A stretch of DNA of 64,000 nucleotides from Pseudomonas gingeri (GTDB lineage Bacteria; Pseudomonadota; Gammaproteobacteria; Pseudomonadales; Pseudomonadaceae). The first letter of the stretch is position 1. Every line of letters begins with the position of its first letter. This document shows positions 54,640 through 63,397 of this stretch, piece by piece. The notes beneath the pieces are model-generated. The model saw only the letters and a program-made list of their open reading frames with translations, made no database searches and had not been told where the DNA came from. The translations under genes and the position numbers were made by a program. Where the stretch lies: the NCBI RefSeq assembly GCF_013386165.1, contig NZ_JACAOS010000028.1, positions 1 through 64,000 on the forward strand, given 5' to 3'.

Positions 54640-55101
54640 ATGCGTCATTCATACACAACGTGCGTCGCCGTCTACCTGATCATGATCGGTAGCGCCGCAG
54701 CCAACTGTTTTCAGGACGCAGGCGAGCGTTATCACATTGACCCGCTGTTGCTCTACGCCATCGCCCAGGTCGAATCGGGCATGAACCCGGCGGCACTCAA
54801 CACCAACCGCGACGGCAGCCGGGATATCGGCCTGATGCAGATCAACAGCCGTCATCTGCAACGCCTGGCGGCCTTTGGTATCGACGAACACAAGCTACGC
54901 AGCGAGCCGTGTACCAGTGTCATGGTCGGGGCCTGGATTCTGGCGCAGTTTGTTCAACAGTTGGGCTACGGCTGGCAAGCCGTGGGGGCCTACAACGCCG
55001 GCACCCTGCAGGAGCAGGGTGACGGGCGCGAGCGTTATGCGTTGCAGGTGTGGCATTACTACCATGAGTTATTGACGCGGTACCGACCGACGCGGCGCTG
55101 A
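54640..55101 (+). CDS. Exported lytic transglycosylase, SLT domain
   Basis: The 153-residue protein has a signal peptide (about 1-22) and one SLT domain with catalytic E45 (AIAQVESGMNP), GLMQINSRHLQRL and the C-terminal VGAYNAGTLQ. Its size matches small specialised transglycosylases (IpgF/VirB1-like) that cut peptidoglycan locally. GAGGGAA precedes the ATG at 54640. It converges on etfB with only six bases between stop codons. Confidence 0.9.
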   Translation: MRHSYTTCVAVYLIMIGSAAANCFQDAGERYHIDPLLLYAIAQVESGMNPAALNTNRDGSRDIGLMQINSRHLQRLAAFGIDEHKLRSEPCTSVMVGAWILAQFVQQLGYGWQAVGAYNAGTLQEQGDGRERYALQVWHYYHELLTRYRPTRR

Positions 55102-55107
55102 ACGGCT

Positions 55108-55878
55108 TCAGCGCAGCACGCCTTCCTCAATCAAAAGTTTGAGAATGGCCTCGGCCCCAGCTTCGGCACTGACGCCCTTGAGCACTTGCCCACCGCCGCC
55201 ACTGGCCTTGGCCGTCGCCGCCTTCATCCGGTCGGCGCCGCTCTTGGCCTTGATCACCTTCAAGCGCTTGGGCCGTGGCTTGGCCGGTTGTAGCAAGGCG
55301 CCTGTGAATAACTCATCCTCAAGCACCTCCACTTCGTCGGCATGCAGCACGCCACGTTGCGCCGGGCCGTAGGCGCTTTGCCGTGGCTTGGGCGCAGCGT
55401 TATCCACAGTCGCAAGAAACGGCAGGCGGACTTTCAGGCGCCGCCGCTGGCCGCGGGGCAAGGCTTGCAGCACATGGGCTACGCCGCCTTCGATGGACTC
55501 GACCTGGGCCAAGCCCACCACCAGCGGCCAACCGAGGTTTTCCGCCAGCAGGAACGGCAGCATGCCCGAGCCTTCGCCGGTTTCCGCCTGGCTGCCGGTG
55601 AGCACAAGTTGGGCGCCGGCATCACGCAGATAATCGGTCAGCGCCGGCAGCGCATCGGCCCCGGCCGGCTGTTCCAGCACCCGCAATTCATCCAGGCCCA
55701 TGCCCAGGTAAGCCCGCAACGCCGGCTCCGAGACATCGCCGGCATGCACCACCTGCAAGTTATCCCCAGCCAGTTGCAAACCCAGCTCCACCGCGCGGGC
55801 ATCCTGTTCGGCGCGACGGGCGCGGCCGGAGGTGGGGTGGGCGCCGATGGAGACCAGGCTGATTACATTCGTACTCAT
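55108..55878 (-). CDS. Electron transfer flavoprotein beta subunit (dimethylglycine pathway)
   Basis: The 256-residue protein has the ETF beta fold (VELGLQLAGDNLQVVHAGDVSEPALRAYLGMGLDEL, VLTGSQAETGEGSGMLPFLLAENLGWPLV) with AMP/FAD-contact segments. It is diverged from the housekeeping EtfB. It follows its alpha partner by 15 bp, downstream of dgcA and dgcB, so it is likely the acceptor for dimethylglycine oxidation. The gene contains one perfect DnaA box (55400-55408). Confidence 0.9.
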   Translation of the reverse strand: MSTNVISLVSIGAHPTSGRARRAEQDARAVELGLQLAGDNLQVVHAGDVSEPALRAYLGMGLDELRVLEQPAGADALPALTDYLRDAGAQLVLTGSQAETGEGSGMLPFLLAENLGWPLVVGLAQVESIEGGVAHVLQALPRGQRRRLKVRLPFLATVDNAAPKPRQSAYGPAQRGVLHADEVEVLEDELFTGALLQPAKPRPKRLKVIKAKSGADRMKAATAKASGGGGQVLKGVSAEAGAEAILKLLIEEGVLR

Positions 55879-55893
55879 GACGTCATCCCTACC

Positions 55894-57114
55894 TTAAGCC
55901 GCATCGCGCTTGGCGCCGTTGCGATATGCCGTCACCGCTGCAATCAGGGCACGGAAGATCTCGCTGCTCTCGCCGATCACCGACAGGTCGGCGCGCTTGA
56001 TCATGTCGCAACCCGGATCGAGGTTGATCGCCACCACCTTGTCGCAGGCACCGATGCCTTGCAGATGCTGGATCGCCCCGGAAATCCCCACGGCCACATA
56101 GACCCGTGCGGTCACCCAGGTGCCGCTGGCGCCGACCTGGCGCTCGCGGGCCATGAAACCGTCGTCCACCGCCACCCGCGAAGCGCCTTCGGTCGCGCCC
56201 AGGGCGGCGGCGGTCTGGTGGAACAGCGCCCAGTCCTTGACCCCATTGCCGCCGGAGAAAATAAACTCAGCTTCGGCCATGGGAATCGCCGCCGGGTCCA
56301 CCGCCACCGCACCGAGATCCTCGATACGCGGCAAGCTGCGCACCAGGCTTGTGGATAACTCCACGGGCAAGGCTTCATGGCGGGTTTCGCTGACCGGCTC
56401 GGCGCATTCGGCAGCCGCCAGGATCAGGCGTGCCAAAGGTCGCGCCAGGTCCTGCAGACCGGCACCGGCACGGCCGATGCACTCCTCGCCCTTGACCTGC
56501 CAGACCCGCGTGGCCGGGCGTTCGCCCAGGCTTGCAGCCAGGCGCCGGCCCAGCTCGCCACCACCGCTGCGGCTGTCCGGCAGCAACCAGTGACGGGGGT
56601 TGAACTGGTTATCCACAGCCCGCAGGCCCTGGACCCGTTGCTCGGGTGAATAACCACTGAACTCATTGCCGTCGAGCACCAACAGGCGATCGACGCCGGC
56701 GGTTTCGAAAGTCGATTCCTTATGCTCGCCAAAGACCACGGCCAACACCGCGCCGTCCTGGCCCGCCATCTGATGGGCCAGGCCCAGCAGGTCGCGGTCG
56801 TGACTGCTCAGGCGCCCGCCGACCATGTCCGGCACCACGCTGATATAGAACGCCGGTTGCAGCACCTGATGCAGCGGCAGTTGCACCTCCACACTGGCCG
56901 AACGCTTGGTCGCGCCGCCTTGCTGGGCACCGCTGCGGTCGATGCGCTTGATGCCGTTAGGACCGATAAACCCGACGCCATGGACATTCTTGCGGATCAG
57001 GCCGTTAGGCCCCGTCCAGCTCTGTTGCTGCGGTTGCATGGCCGCGTGCAACGGGTGCAGGCGGTTGCGGGCGATCCACTCGGCGCGAGGGTCGCGGCGG
57101 ATAATGTCGCTCAT
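55894..57114 (-). CDS. Electron transfer flavoprotein alpha subunit (dimethylglycine pathway)
   Basis: The 406-residue protein has an N-terminal extension (about 1-80, GPNGLIRKNVHGVGFIGPNGIKRID) absent from housekeeping EtfA, then the ETF alpha domain and the FAD-binding C-terminus (VYVAVGISGAIQHLQGIGACDKVVAINLDPGCDMIKRADLSVIGESSEIFRALI). Its ATG shares a base with the dgcB stop. Two perfect DnaA boxes lie in the coding sequence (56350-56358 reverse, 56609-56617). Confidence 0.92.
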   Translation of the reverse strand: MSDIIRRDPRAEWIARNRLHPLHAAMQPQQQSWTGPNGLIRKNVHGVGFIGPNGIKRIDRSGAQQGGATKRSASVEVQLPLHQVLQPAFYISVVPDMVGGRLSSHDRDLLGLAHQMAGQDGAVLAVVFGEHKESTFETAGVDRLLVLDGNEFSGYSPEQRVQGLRAVDNQFNPRHWLLPDSRSGGGELGRRLAASLGERPATRVWQVKGEECIGRAGAGLQDLARPLARLILAAAECAEPVSETRHEALPVELSTSLVRSLPRIEDLGAVAVDPAAIPMAEAEFIFSGGNGVKDWALFHQTAAALGATEGASRVAVDDGFMARERQVGASGTWVTARVYVAVGISGAIQHLQGIGACDKVVAINLDPGCDMIKRADLSVIGESSEIFRALIAAVTAYRNGAKRDAA

Positions 57115-59057
57115 CAGTGCACCTCCGCAGGTTCACGTTTGACTGGCGATTTACTCGGCGCCGCCTCTTCAAGCAGGGCATCGGCCACCAGTTCGGCCAG
57201 GTCCTTGATCAGGGGGCGCGGTTCAACCACGCCTTCGAGCATCGCCGTACATTGCGGACAACCGACGGCCACCAGTTCGGCGCCGGTTTCGCGAATGTCG
57301 TCCATGCGCATATCGGGAATCCGCTGCTTGCCGGGAATGTCGGTGATCGGCGCGCCGCCACCGCCGCCACAGCAGCGGGAACGGAAACCGGAACGCTGCA
57401 TTTCCTTGACCTCGATCCCCAGTGCCCGCAGCACGTCACGCGGCGCTTCATATTCGCCGTTGTAGCGGCCCAGGTAGCACGGATCGTGATAAGTCACGCT
57501 GTTGCCTTTGTGCTGCCCGAGGTTCAAGGCACCGGCACCGATCAGTTCGGCCATATAGGTGCTGTGATGCTGTACCAGGTACTCGCCGCCAAAGGCGCCG
57601 TATTCGTTTTTCAGCACATGGAAGCTGTGGGGGTCGCAGGTGACGATGCGCTTGAAGCTGTACTTGGCCAGGGTCTGGATATTGCGTTTGGCCAACAGCT
57701 GGAAGGTCGCTTCGTCGCCCAGGCGGCGAGCCACATCACCGCTATCGCGTTCTTCCAAGCCGAGTACCGCGAAGTCGACCTTGGCCGCTTTCAGCACTTT
57801 GACGAAGGCGCGCAAGGTGCGCTGGTTGCGCATGTCGAACGCACCGTCGCCGACCCAGAACAGCACGTCGGTGGTTTTCTTCTCACCGAGCAGGTCGAGG
57901 TTCAGGTCCGCCGCCCAGTTCATCCGCCCACCGGGGGCGAAACCGCCGGGGTTGTCGGTGGCGATCAGGTTTTCCAGGACTTCGGCGCCCTTGTTCGGGG
58001 TCGCGCCTTTTTCCAGGGTCAGATGACGACGCATGTCGACGATGGCATCGACGTGCTCGATCATCATCGGACACTCCTCGACGCAGGCCCGGCAAGTGGT
58101 GCAGGACCACAGGGTCTCGGCGTCCACCAGGCCGTTGACGATCGGTTGGTGCGGGTTGCCGGCGTGCTCGCCGATGGCTTTGCCTGGGTAAGGGCTGCCG
58201 GCGAAGTTTGCGTCGGTGCCGCCGGCCAGGCCGACCACCATGTCCTGGATCAGTTTTTTCGGGTTCAACGGCTGGCCGGCGGCGAACGCCGGGCAGGCGG
58301 CTTCACATTTACCGCACTGCACGCAGGCATCGAAGCCCAGCAGTTGGTTCCAGGTGAAGTCCTTGGGTTTTTCCACGCCCAGGGGCGCTTTCGGGTCGCT
58401 CAGGTCCAGCGGTTTCAGACCGGTGGAACGGCCGCCGCCGAAGCGTTCGGCGCGACGGTGCCAGGCCAGGTGCAGGGCACCGGCGAAGGCGTGTTTCATC
58501 GGGCCGCCCCAGGTCATGCCGAAGAACAGCTCCGACACACCCCACAGCACACCAATGCCGAGAATCACCGCCAGCACCCAGCCGCCGAAGTCTTCCGGGA
58601 GGATGCCGGCGACCGGCAGGGTCACCAGGAAGAACGACGCCGAGAAGGCCAGCAGGCTTTTCGGCAGGCGCATCCACGGGCCTTTCGACAGGCGCGACGG
58701 CGGGTTGCGGCGACGCAGATAGACGAAGATGGCACCGACGAACATCACCGCCGACATCAGCAACAGCGCATAGCCGAGGATGCGGTTATGCAGGCCGAAC
58801 CCATGGACCAGAATCGCCAGCACGATGGACGCCACCGCCCCGCCAGCCGTGGCGACGTGGGTGTTGGCGATGTATTTGTCCCGCGCCACCACGTGGTGCA
58901 GGTCGACCATGTAGCGCTTGGGCATGGCGAAGAGGCCGCCGAGCAGATCGACTTTCGAGGGTCGACCGCGACGCCACATGGCTACCCGCCGCAGCGCGCC
59001 GAGGACGGCAAGGCCCAGGGCGGCAAACAGCAGGATGGGGAGAAGGGTATTCAACAT
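57114..59057 (-). CDS. dgcB: Dimethylglycine demethylation iron-sulfur membrane protein DgcB
   Basis: The 647-residue protein has about five N-terminal membrane helices (within 1-190), two 4Fe-4S ferredoxin motifs (CVQCGKCEAACP and CTTCRACVEECP), and a C-terminal CCG-type domain (YHDPCYLGRYN and SRCCGGGGGA) of the heterodisulfide-reductase/GlpC kind. It is required with DgcA for dimethylglycine growth in P. aeruginosa and probably links the flavoprotein and ETF to the membrane chain. The ATG at 59057 follows GGGAG. Confidence 0.94.
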   Translation of the reverse strand: MLNTLLPILLFAALGLAVLGALRRVAMWRRGRPSKVDLLGGLFAMPKRYMVDLHHVVARDKYIANTHVATAGGAVASIVLAILVHGFGLHNRILGYALLLMSAVMFVGAIFVYLRRRNPPSRLSKGPWMRLPKSLLAFSASFFLVTLPVAGILPEDFGGWVLAVILGIGVLWGVSELFFGMTWGGPMKHAFAGALHLAWHRRAERFGGGRSTGLKPLDLSDPKAPLGVEKPKDFTWNQLLGFDACVQCGKCEAACPAFAAGQPLNPKKLIQDMVVGLAGGTDANFAGSPYPGKAIGEHAGNPHQPIVNGLVDAETLWSCTTCRACVEECPMMIEHVDAIVDMRRHLTLEKGATPNKGAEVLENLIATDNPGGFAPGGRMNWAADLNLDLLGEKKTTDVLFWVGDGAFDMRNQRTLRAFVKVLKAAKVDFAVLGLEERDSGDVARRLGDEATFQLLAKRNIQTLAKYSFKRIVTCDPHSFHVLKNEYGAFGGEYLVQHHSTYMAELIGAGALNLGQHKGNSVTYHDPCYLGRYNGEYEAPRDVLRALGIEVKEMQRSGFRSRCCGGGGGAPITDIPGKQRIPDMRMDDIRETGAELVAVGCPQCTAMLEGVVEPRPLIKDLAELVADALLEEAAPSKSPVKREPAEVH

Positions 59058-59145
59058 GGTGAAGCTCCCAAAAGACCTCGGGTCTTGCAAGGGTTCATAT
59101 GCATGCCGATGAGGGCCTTGCACCTACTTGTGGCGAACGCGCTTG

Positions 59146-59278
59146 TGTGGCGAGGGGGCTTGCCCCCGCTGGGCTGCGAAGCAGCCCCAAACCAGCCAAT
59201 GCGGTCTGTCAGGAAAAACGCATTGACCGGTTTTACGACTGCTTCGCAGCCGAACGGGGGCAAGCCCCCTCGCCACAA
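59146..59278. repeat. REP doublet, variant 'GTGGCGAGGGGGCTTGCCCCC' arms
   Basis: TGTGGCGAGGGGGCTTGCCC and GGGCAAGCCCCCTCGCCACA are inverted arms with G/C-rich cores unlike the GAGCGGG type elsewhere. It lies in the dgcA-dgcB gap, splitting a likely operon. Confidence 0.88.
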
Positions 59279-59330
59279 CAACCCGCCCACCACAACAAGC
59301 CTCCTCACCACAGGTGTGGAGGCCACGCCG

Positions 59331-61391
59331 TCAGAAATCCTTGCACAGACGCAACGCGTCATAGATCGCCGCGTGGGTGTTGCGCTGGGCCACGCAGTCG
59401 CCGATACGGAACAGCAGGTAACCGTCACCCGCCTCGCTCAGCGAAGGCTGCGGCTTGATCGCGAACAGGGCTTCAACATCGATCTGGCCCTTGTTCCGCG
59501 AACCTTCCTTGAGCCCGTAGTAGATTTCCTCGTCCGGACGCACGCCGTTCTCCACCACCACCTGATCGACGACCCGCTCTTCCTTGGCCCCGGTGTATTC
59601 GTTCTCCAGCACCGCCACCAGCTTGTCGCCCTCGCGATAGACCTTCTCCAGCATCATGTCGCCGGTCATGATCACTTCTTTCGGGTACATGCTGCGGTAG
59701 TAAGTCGGGAACGACGTACCGCCAATGGCCACGCCCGGCTTGATATCGTCGGTGACGATTTCCACCTGGCTGCCCTTGTCGGCGAGGAAGTCGGCCACCG
59801 ACATGCCGGTGAACTCGCAGATGGTGTCGTAGACCAGCACGTTCTTGCCCGGCGCGACCTTGCCATCCAGTACATCCCAGCTGCTGACCACCAGCCCTTC
59901 GGCGGCGCCCCAGTGTTCGTTCTGCTCCAGGTTCGGATGCCCGCCGACGGCCAGCACCACGATGTCCGGACGCAGGTCGAGGATAGTCGCGGCATCGGCG
60001 GCAGTGCCCAGGCGCAGGTCAACCTTCAGACGCGCCAACTCCAGCTGGAACCAACGGGTGATACCGGCAATCTGGTCACGCTGCGGCGCTTTCGAGGCCG
60101 TGGTGATCTGCCCGCCAATGGCGTCCTTCTTCTCGAACAGGGTCACGTCGTGCCCGCGCTCGGCGGCCACCCGTGCAGCCTCCATCCCGGCAGGGCCGGC
60201 ACCGACAATCACGACCTTGCGCTTGACCCCGGTGGATTTCTCGATGATGTGCGGCACGCCCATGTATTCACGGGAGGTCGCGGCGTTCTGGATGCACAGG
60301 ACGTCCAGGCCCTGATACTGACGGTCGATGCAGTAGTTGGCACCGACGCATTGCTTGATCTGGTCGATCTGGCCCATCTTGATCTTGGCGATCAGGTGCG
60401 GGTCGGCGATATGCGCGCGGGTCATGCCGACCATGTCGACATAACCGCCTTCGAGAATACGGGTCGCCTGGTTCGGGTCCTTGATGTTCTGTGCGTGCAG
60501 CACCGGAACCTTGACCACTTCCTTGATCCCGGCCGCCAGGTGCAGGAACGGCTCCGGCGGGTAGCTCATGTTCGGAATCACGTTGGCCAGGGTGTTGTGG
60601 GTGTCGCAACCCGAACCGACCACACCGATGAAATCGAGCATGCCGGTATCGTCGTAATACTTGGCGATCTGCTTCATGTCATCGTGGGACAGGCCATCGG
60701 GGTGGAACTCATCACCGCAGATACGCATGCCGACGCAGAAGTCGTCGCCGACTTCCTTGCGCACGGCCTTGAGCACTTCCAGGCCGAACTTCATCCGGCC
60801 TTCGAAGGTACCGCCCCATTCATCGGTGCGCTTGTTGACCCGCGGGCTCCAGAACTGGTCGATCATGTGCTGGTGCACGGCGGACAGTTCGACGCCATCC
60901 AGGCCGCCTTCCTTCGCCCGGCGCGCGGCCTGGGCGTAGTTGCCGATCACCCGCCAGATCTCTTCCGGCTCGATGGTCTTGCAGGTGGCACGGTGCACCG
61001 GCTCACGCACGCCCGAGGGCGACATCAGGGTCGGCCAGTTGAAGCCGTCCCAGCGCGAGCGACGGCCCATGTGGGTAATCTGGATCATGATCTTGGCGCC
61101 ATGCTTGTGCATGGCGTCGGCCAGGTTCTGGAAGTGCGGGATGATGCGGTCGGTGGACAGATTCACCGAGCTCCACCATTCCTGCGGGCTGTCGATCGCC
61201 ACGACGGACGAACCACCGCAAATCGCCAGGCCGATGCCGCCCTTGGCTTTCTCTTCGTAGTAACGGATATAACGTTCGGTGGTCATCCCGCCGTCGGTGG
61301 CATAGACCTCGGCGTGAGCGGTACTGAGCACGCGGTTGCGGATGGTCAGTTTGCCGATCTGGATCGGCTGGAACATTGCTTCGAAAGCCAT
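59331..61391 (-). CDS. dgcA: Dimethylglycine demethylase flavoprotein DgcA
   Basis: The 686-residue protein resembles trimethylamine dehydrogenase: an Old Yellow Enzyme TIM barrel (about 1-340), an iron-sulfur segment, and FAD/NAD-binding domains (VVIVGAGPAGMEAARVAAERGHDVTLFEK from about 395). The cluster ligand pattern is C348-x2-A351-x2-C354-x11-C366, so the second of four expected cysteines is alanine. It converts dimethylglycine to sarcosine. It follows a small conserved gene by 15 bp. Assignment rests on family and context with gbc and sox genes. Confidence 0.94.
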   Translation of the reverse strand: MAFEAMFQPIQIGKLTIRNRVLSTAHAEVYATDGGMTTERYIRYYEEKAKGGIGLAICGGSSVVAIDSPQEWWSSVNLSTDRIIPHFQNLADAMHKHGAKIMIQITHMGRRSRWDGFNWPTLMSPSGVREPVHRATCKTIEPEEIWRVIGNYAQAARRAKEGGLDGVELSAVHQHMIDQFWSPRVNKRTDEWGGTFEGRMKFGLEVLKAVRKEVGDDFCVGMRICGDEFHPDGLSHDDMKQIAKYYDDTGMLDFIGVVGSGCDTHNTLANVIPNMSYPPEPFLHLAAGIKEVVKVPVLHAQNIKDPNQATRILEGGYVDMVGMTRAHIADPHLIAKIKMGQIDQIKQCVGANYCIDRQYQGLDVLCIQNAATSREYMGVPHIIEKSTGVKRKVVIVGAGPAGMEAARVAAERGHDVTLFEKKDAIGGQITTASKAPQRDQIAGITRWFQLELARLKVDLRLGTAADAATILDLRPDIVVLAVGGHPNLEQNEHWGAAEGLVVSSWDVLDGKVAPGKNVLVYDTICEFTGMSVADFLADKGSQVEIVTDDIKPGVAIGGTSFPTYYRSMYPKEVIMTGDMMLEKVYREGDKLVAVLENEYTGAKEERVVDQVVVENGVRPDEEIYYGLKEGSRNKGQIDVEALFAIKPQPSLSEAGDGYLLFRIGDCVAQRNTHAAIYDALRLCKDF

Positions 61392-61406
61392 GGTGCGATC
61401 CTCGAC

Positions 61407-61937
61407 TTACAACGGCTTGACGGTAAACAGGCCGTCGTCGTGACCTTCTTCGGAGCCACCGTAGACTTGCTCGGCCACGGTGCGGATCGCGCTGCCGCGT
61501 GCCGCCAGGATCTGGTCCATGGCGCCGGCGAACCAGCCGGTGAACATGTAGTCGACCTTGCGCCCGACCTTGCCGTAGACGTAGACGAACGCCGAGTGTT
61601 CGAGCTTGACGCTGGCGGTGCCTTGGTCGAGGTCGATGTCCTGGATCTTGAACAGGCCCCAGCCGCGTTGCGACAGGCGCTTCATGTAGTGCTCGAACAC
61701 CGCGACACCTTCCAGGCCATGGCACTCGGCTTCTTTTTCACACCAGTGCCAGGCGGACTTGTAGCCGGCCTTGTAGAGGATCTCGGCGTAGGCGTCGGCG
61801 CCCAGGACTTCTTCGATGCCCATGTGGTTGTTGACGAAGAAGTGCCGTGGCACGTAGAGCATCGGCAGGGCGTCGGAAGTCCAGACACCGGTTTCGCTGT
61901 CGACTTCGATAGGCAGTTGCGGGGCGATTTTAGCCAT
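61407..61937 (-). CDS. Conserved protein next to dgcA (DUF5943-like)
   Basis: The 176-residue soluble protein has no signal peptide. It is rich in aromatic residues (YVPRHFFVNNHMGIEEVLGADAYAEILYKAGYKSAWHWCEKEAECHG, YMFTGWFAGAMDQIL) and resembles small-molecule-binding V4R/4-vinyl-reductase-like folds by pattern only. It is the first gene of the dgcA-dgcB-etfAB run, 15 bp before dgcA, matching the hypothetical gene before dgcA in P. aeruginosa. The ATG at 61937 follows GGAG. A role as DgcA partner or substrate-handling protein is a guess. Confidence 0.8.
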   Translation of the reverse strand: MAKIAPQLPIEVDSETGVWTSDALPMLYVPRHFFVNNHMGIEEVLGADAYAEILYKAGYKSAWHWCEKEAECHGLEGVAVFEHYMKRLSQRGWGLFKIQDIDLDQGTASVKLEHSAFVYVYGKVGRKVDYMFTGWFAGAMDQILAARGSAIRTVAEQVYGGSEEGHDDGLFTVKPL

Positions 61938-62005
61938 GGGTAACACTCCAGAATTCGTATTGGACGCTTTGCAAAGCTTTGGCTTTGGCTTTAAAAATAA
62001 AAAGC

Positions 62006-62156
62006 AGTGTGAATGCCTTCACAGCCGTAGCGAGCACGTCGAGAGCAAGGAAGGACCGGAGCGAAGAGCGAAGGCCAGTACGAATGTACGGCGAGCTTTT
62101 CGCGAGGACCTGACGCAGCTATCGGCGAGCGGAGTAGGCTGTGATGGTATTCACTC
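62006..62156. other. Structured intergenic element bounded by inverted repeats
   Basis: TGAATGCCTTCACAGCC (62010-62026) and the inverted GGCTGTGATGGTATTCA (62137-62153) match at 15 of 17 positions and bound about 110 bp of purine-rich sequence with an inner GTACGAATGTAC hairpin. The right arm overlaps the dipeptidase stop codon. It is unlike the REP families in the window. It could be a structured RNA, a terminator complex or a small mobile repeat. Confidence 0.55.
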
Positions 62157-63128
62157 GCCCCAGACGTCCTTGAGGACGTTGACCCAGTTTTCGCCCATGA
62201 TCTTGCGCACCACACGCTCAGGGTGACCGCGCTTGAGCAGGGTCTCGGTGAGGTTCGGGAACTCGCCCACGGTACGGATGCCCAGCGGGTTGATGATCTT
62301 GCCGAAACTGGTCAGGCGACGGGCGTAGCCCTTGTCGTGGGTCAGGTATTCGAAGAAGTCCTGGCCATGGCCCTGGGTGAAGTCGGTGCCGATACCGATG
62401 GCGTCTTCACCGACGATGTTCATCACGTACTCGATGGCCTCGGCGTAGTCGTCGATGGTCGATTCGATGCCCTTGGCGAGGAACGGCGCAAACATGGTCA
62501 CGCCAACAAAACCGCCATGGTCGGCAATGAACTTCAGTTCGGCATCGGACTTGTTGCGCGGATGCTCTTTCAGACCCGAAGGCAGGCAGTGGGAGTAGGT
62601 CACCGGCTTCTTCGATTCGAGGATGACTTCTTCGCTGGTCTTGGAGCCGACATGGGACAGGTCGCACATGACGCCGACGCGGTTCATTTCGGCGACGATC
62701 TCGCGACCGAAGCCTGACAGGCCGCCGTCACGCTCGTAGCAACCGGTGCCCACCAGGTTCTGGGTGTTGTAGCACATCTGCACAATACCGACGCCCAGCT
62801 GCTTGAAGATCTCGACATAACCGATCTGGTCTTCGAACGCGTGGGCATTCTGGAAGCCGAAGAGGATGCCGGTCTTGCCCAGCTCCTTGGCCTTGCGAAT
62901 GTCGGCGGTGGTGCGCACCGGCATCACCAGGTCGCTGTTCTCGCGGATCAGCTTCTGGCTCGAGGCGATGCTGTTGATGGTGGCCTGGAAGCCCTCCCAC
63001 ACCGACACGGTGCAGTTGGCGGCGGTCAACCCACCTTTGCGCATGTCCTCGAACAGTTCGCGGTTCCACTTGGCAATGATCAGCCCGTCGATAACGATGC
63101 TGTCGGCGTGCAGTTCGGCTGGGCTCAT
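62151..63128 (-). CDS. Membrane dipeptidase family (peptidase M19)
   Basis: The 325-residue protein belongs to the renal dipeptidase family: DSIVIDGLII near the N-terminus (usual metal His replaced in the short family version), FGFQNAHAFEDQIGYVEIFKQLGVGIVQMCYNTQNLVGTGCYERDGGLSGFGREIVAEMNRVGVMCDLSHVG, PVTYSHC and AIGIGTDFTQGHG. No signal peptide is seen from the ATG at 63128, which follows GGGGA. It precedes dgcA in the same direction, as its orthologue does in P. aeruginosa, and may process a substrate of the betaine/sarcosine route. Confidence 0.9.
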   Translation of the reverse strand: MSPAELHADSIVIDGLIIAKWNRELFEDMRKGGLTAANCTVSVWEGFQATINSIASSQKLIRENSDLVMPVRTTADIRKAKELGKTGILFGFQNAHAFEDQIGYVEIFKQLGVGIVQMCYNTQNLVGTGCYERDGGLSGFGREIVAEMNRVGVMCDLSHVGSKTSEEVILESKKPVTYSHCLPSGLKEHPRNKSDAELKFIADHGGFVGVTMFAPFLAKGIESTIDDYAEAIEYVMNIVGEDAIGIGTDFTQGHGQDFFEYLTHDKGYARRLTSFGKIINPLGIRTVGEFPNLTETLLKRGHPERVVRKIMGENWVNVLKDVWGE

Positions 63129-63397
63129 CAGGCTGTCCCCTATTAGCGATTCACGCGCCGAATCGTCTGCCGGCGCTTTGGGATCAGCATATGCCCAGGG
63201 GACCGGAGAGCCGGGTGCAAAAACGACAGGGGAATTGCCGAAAGCGTCAATCCGCGACAAAGCGACGTTGCCGTACGGATTTCCGGCTCGTAGGCTTAAG
63301 TACTTGCCCATGTACGACTATTCTTTGACGCGGGCTTGAGACAGAATTGCCCTCCATCGCTCTGCCACCTCTTTTGATCAAGGATCGGGACGCCGTA

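Noticed and set aside
57117-61943. 1608-codon open frame on the plus strand across dgcB and dgcA
   Set aside because: It is antisense to well-recognised genes and results from G+C-rich third positions; its translation resembles no family.
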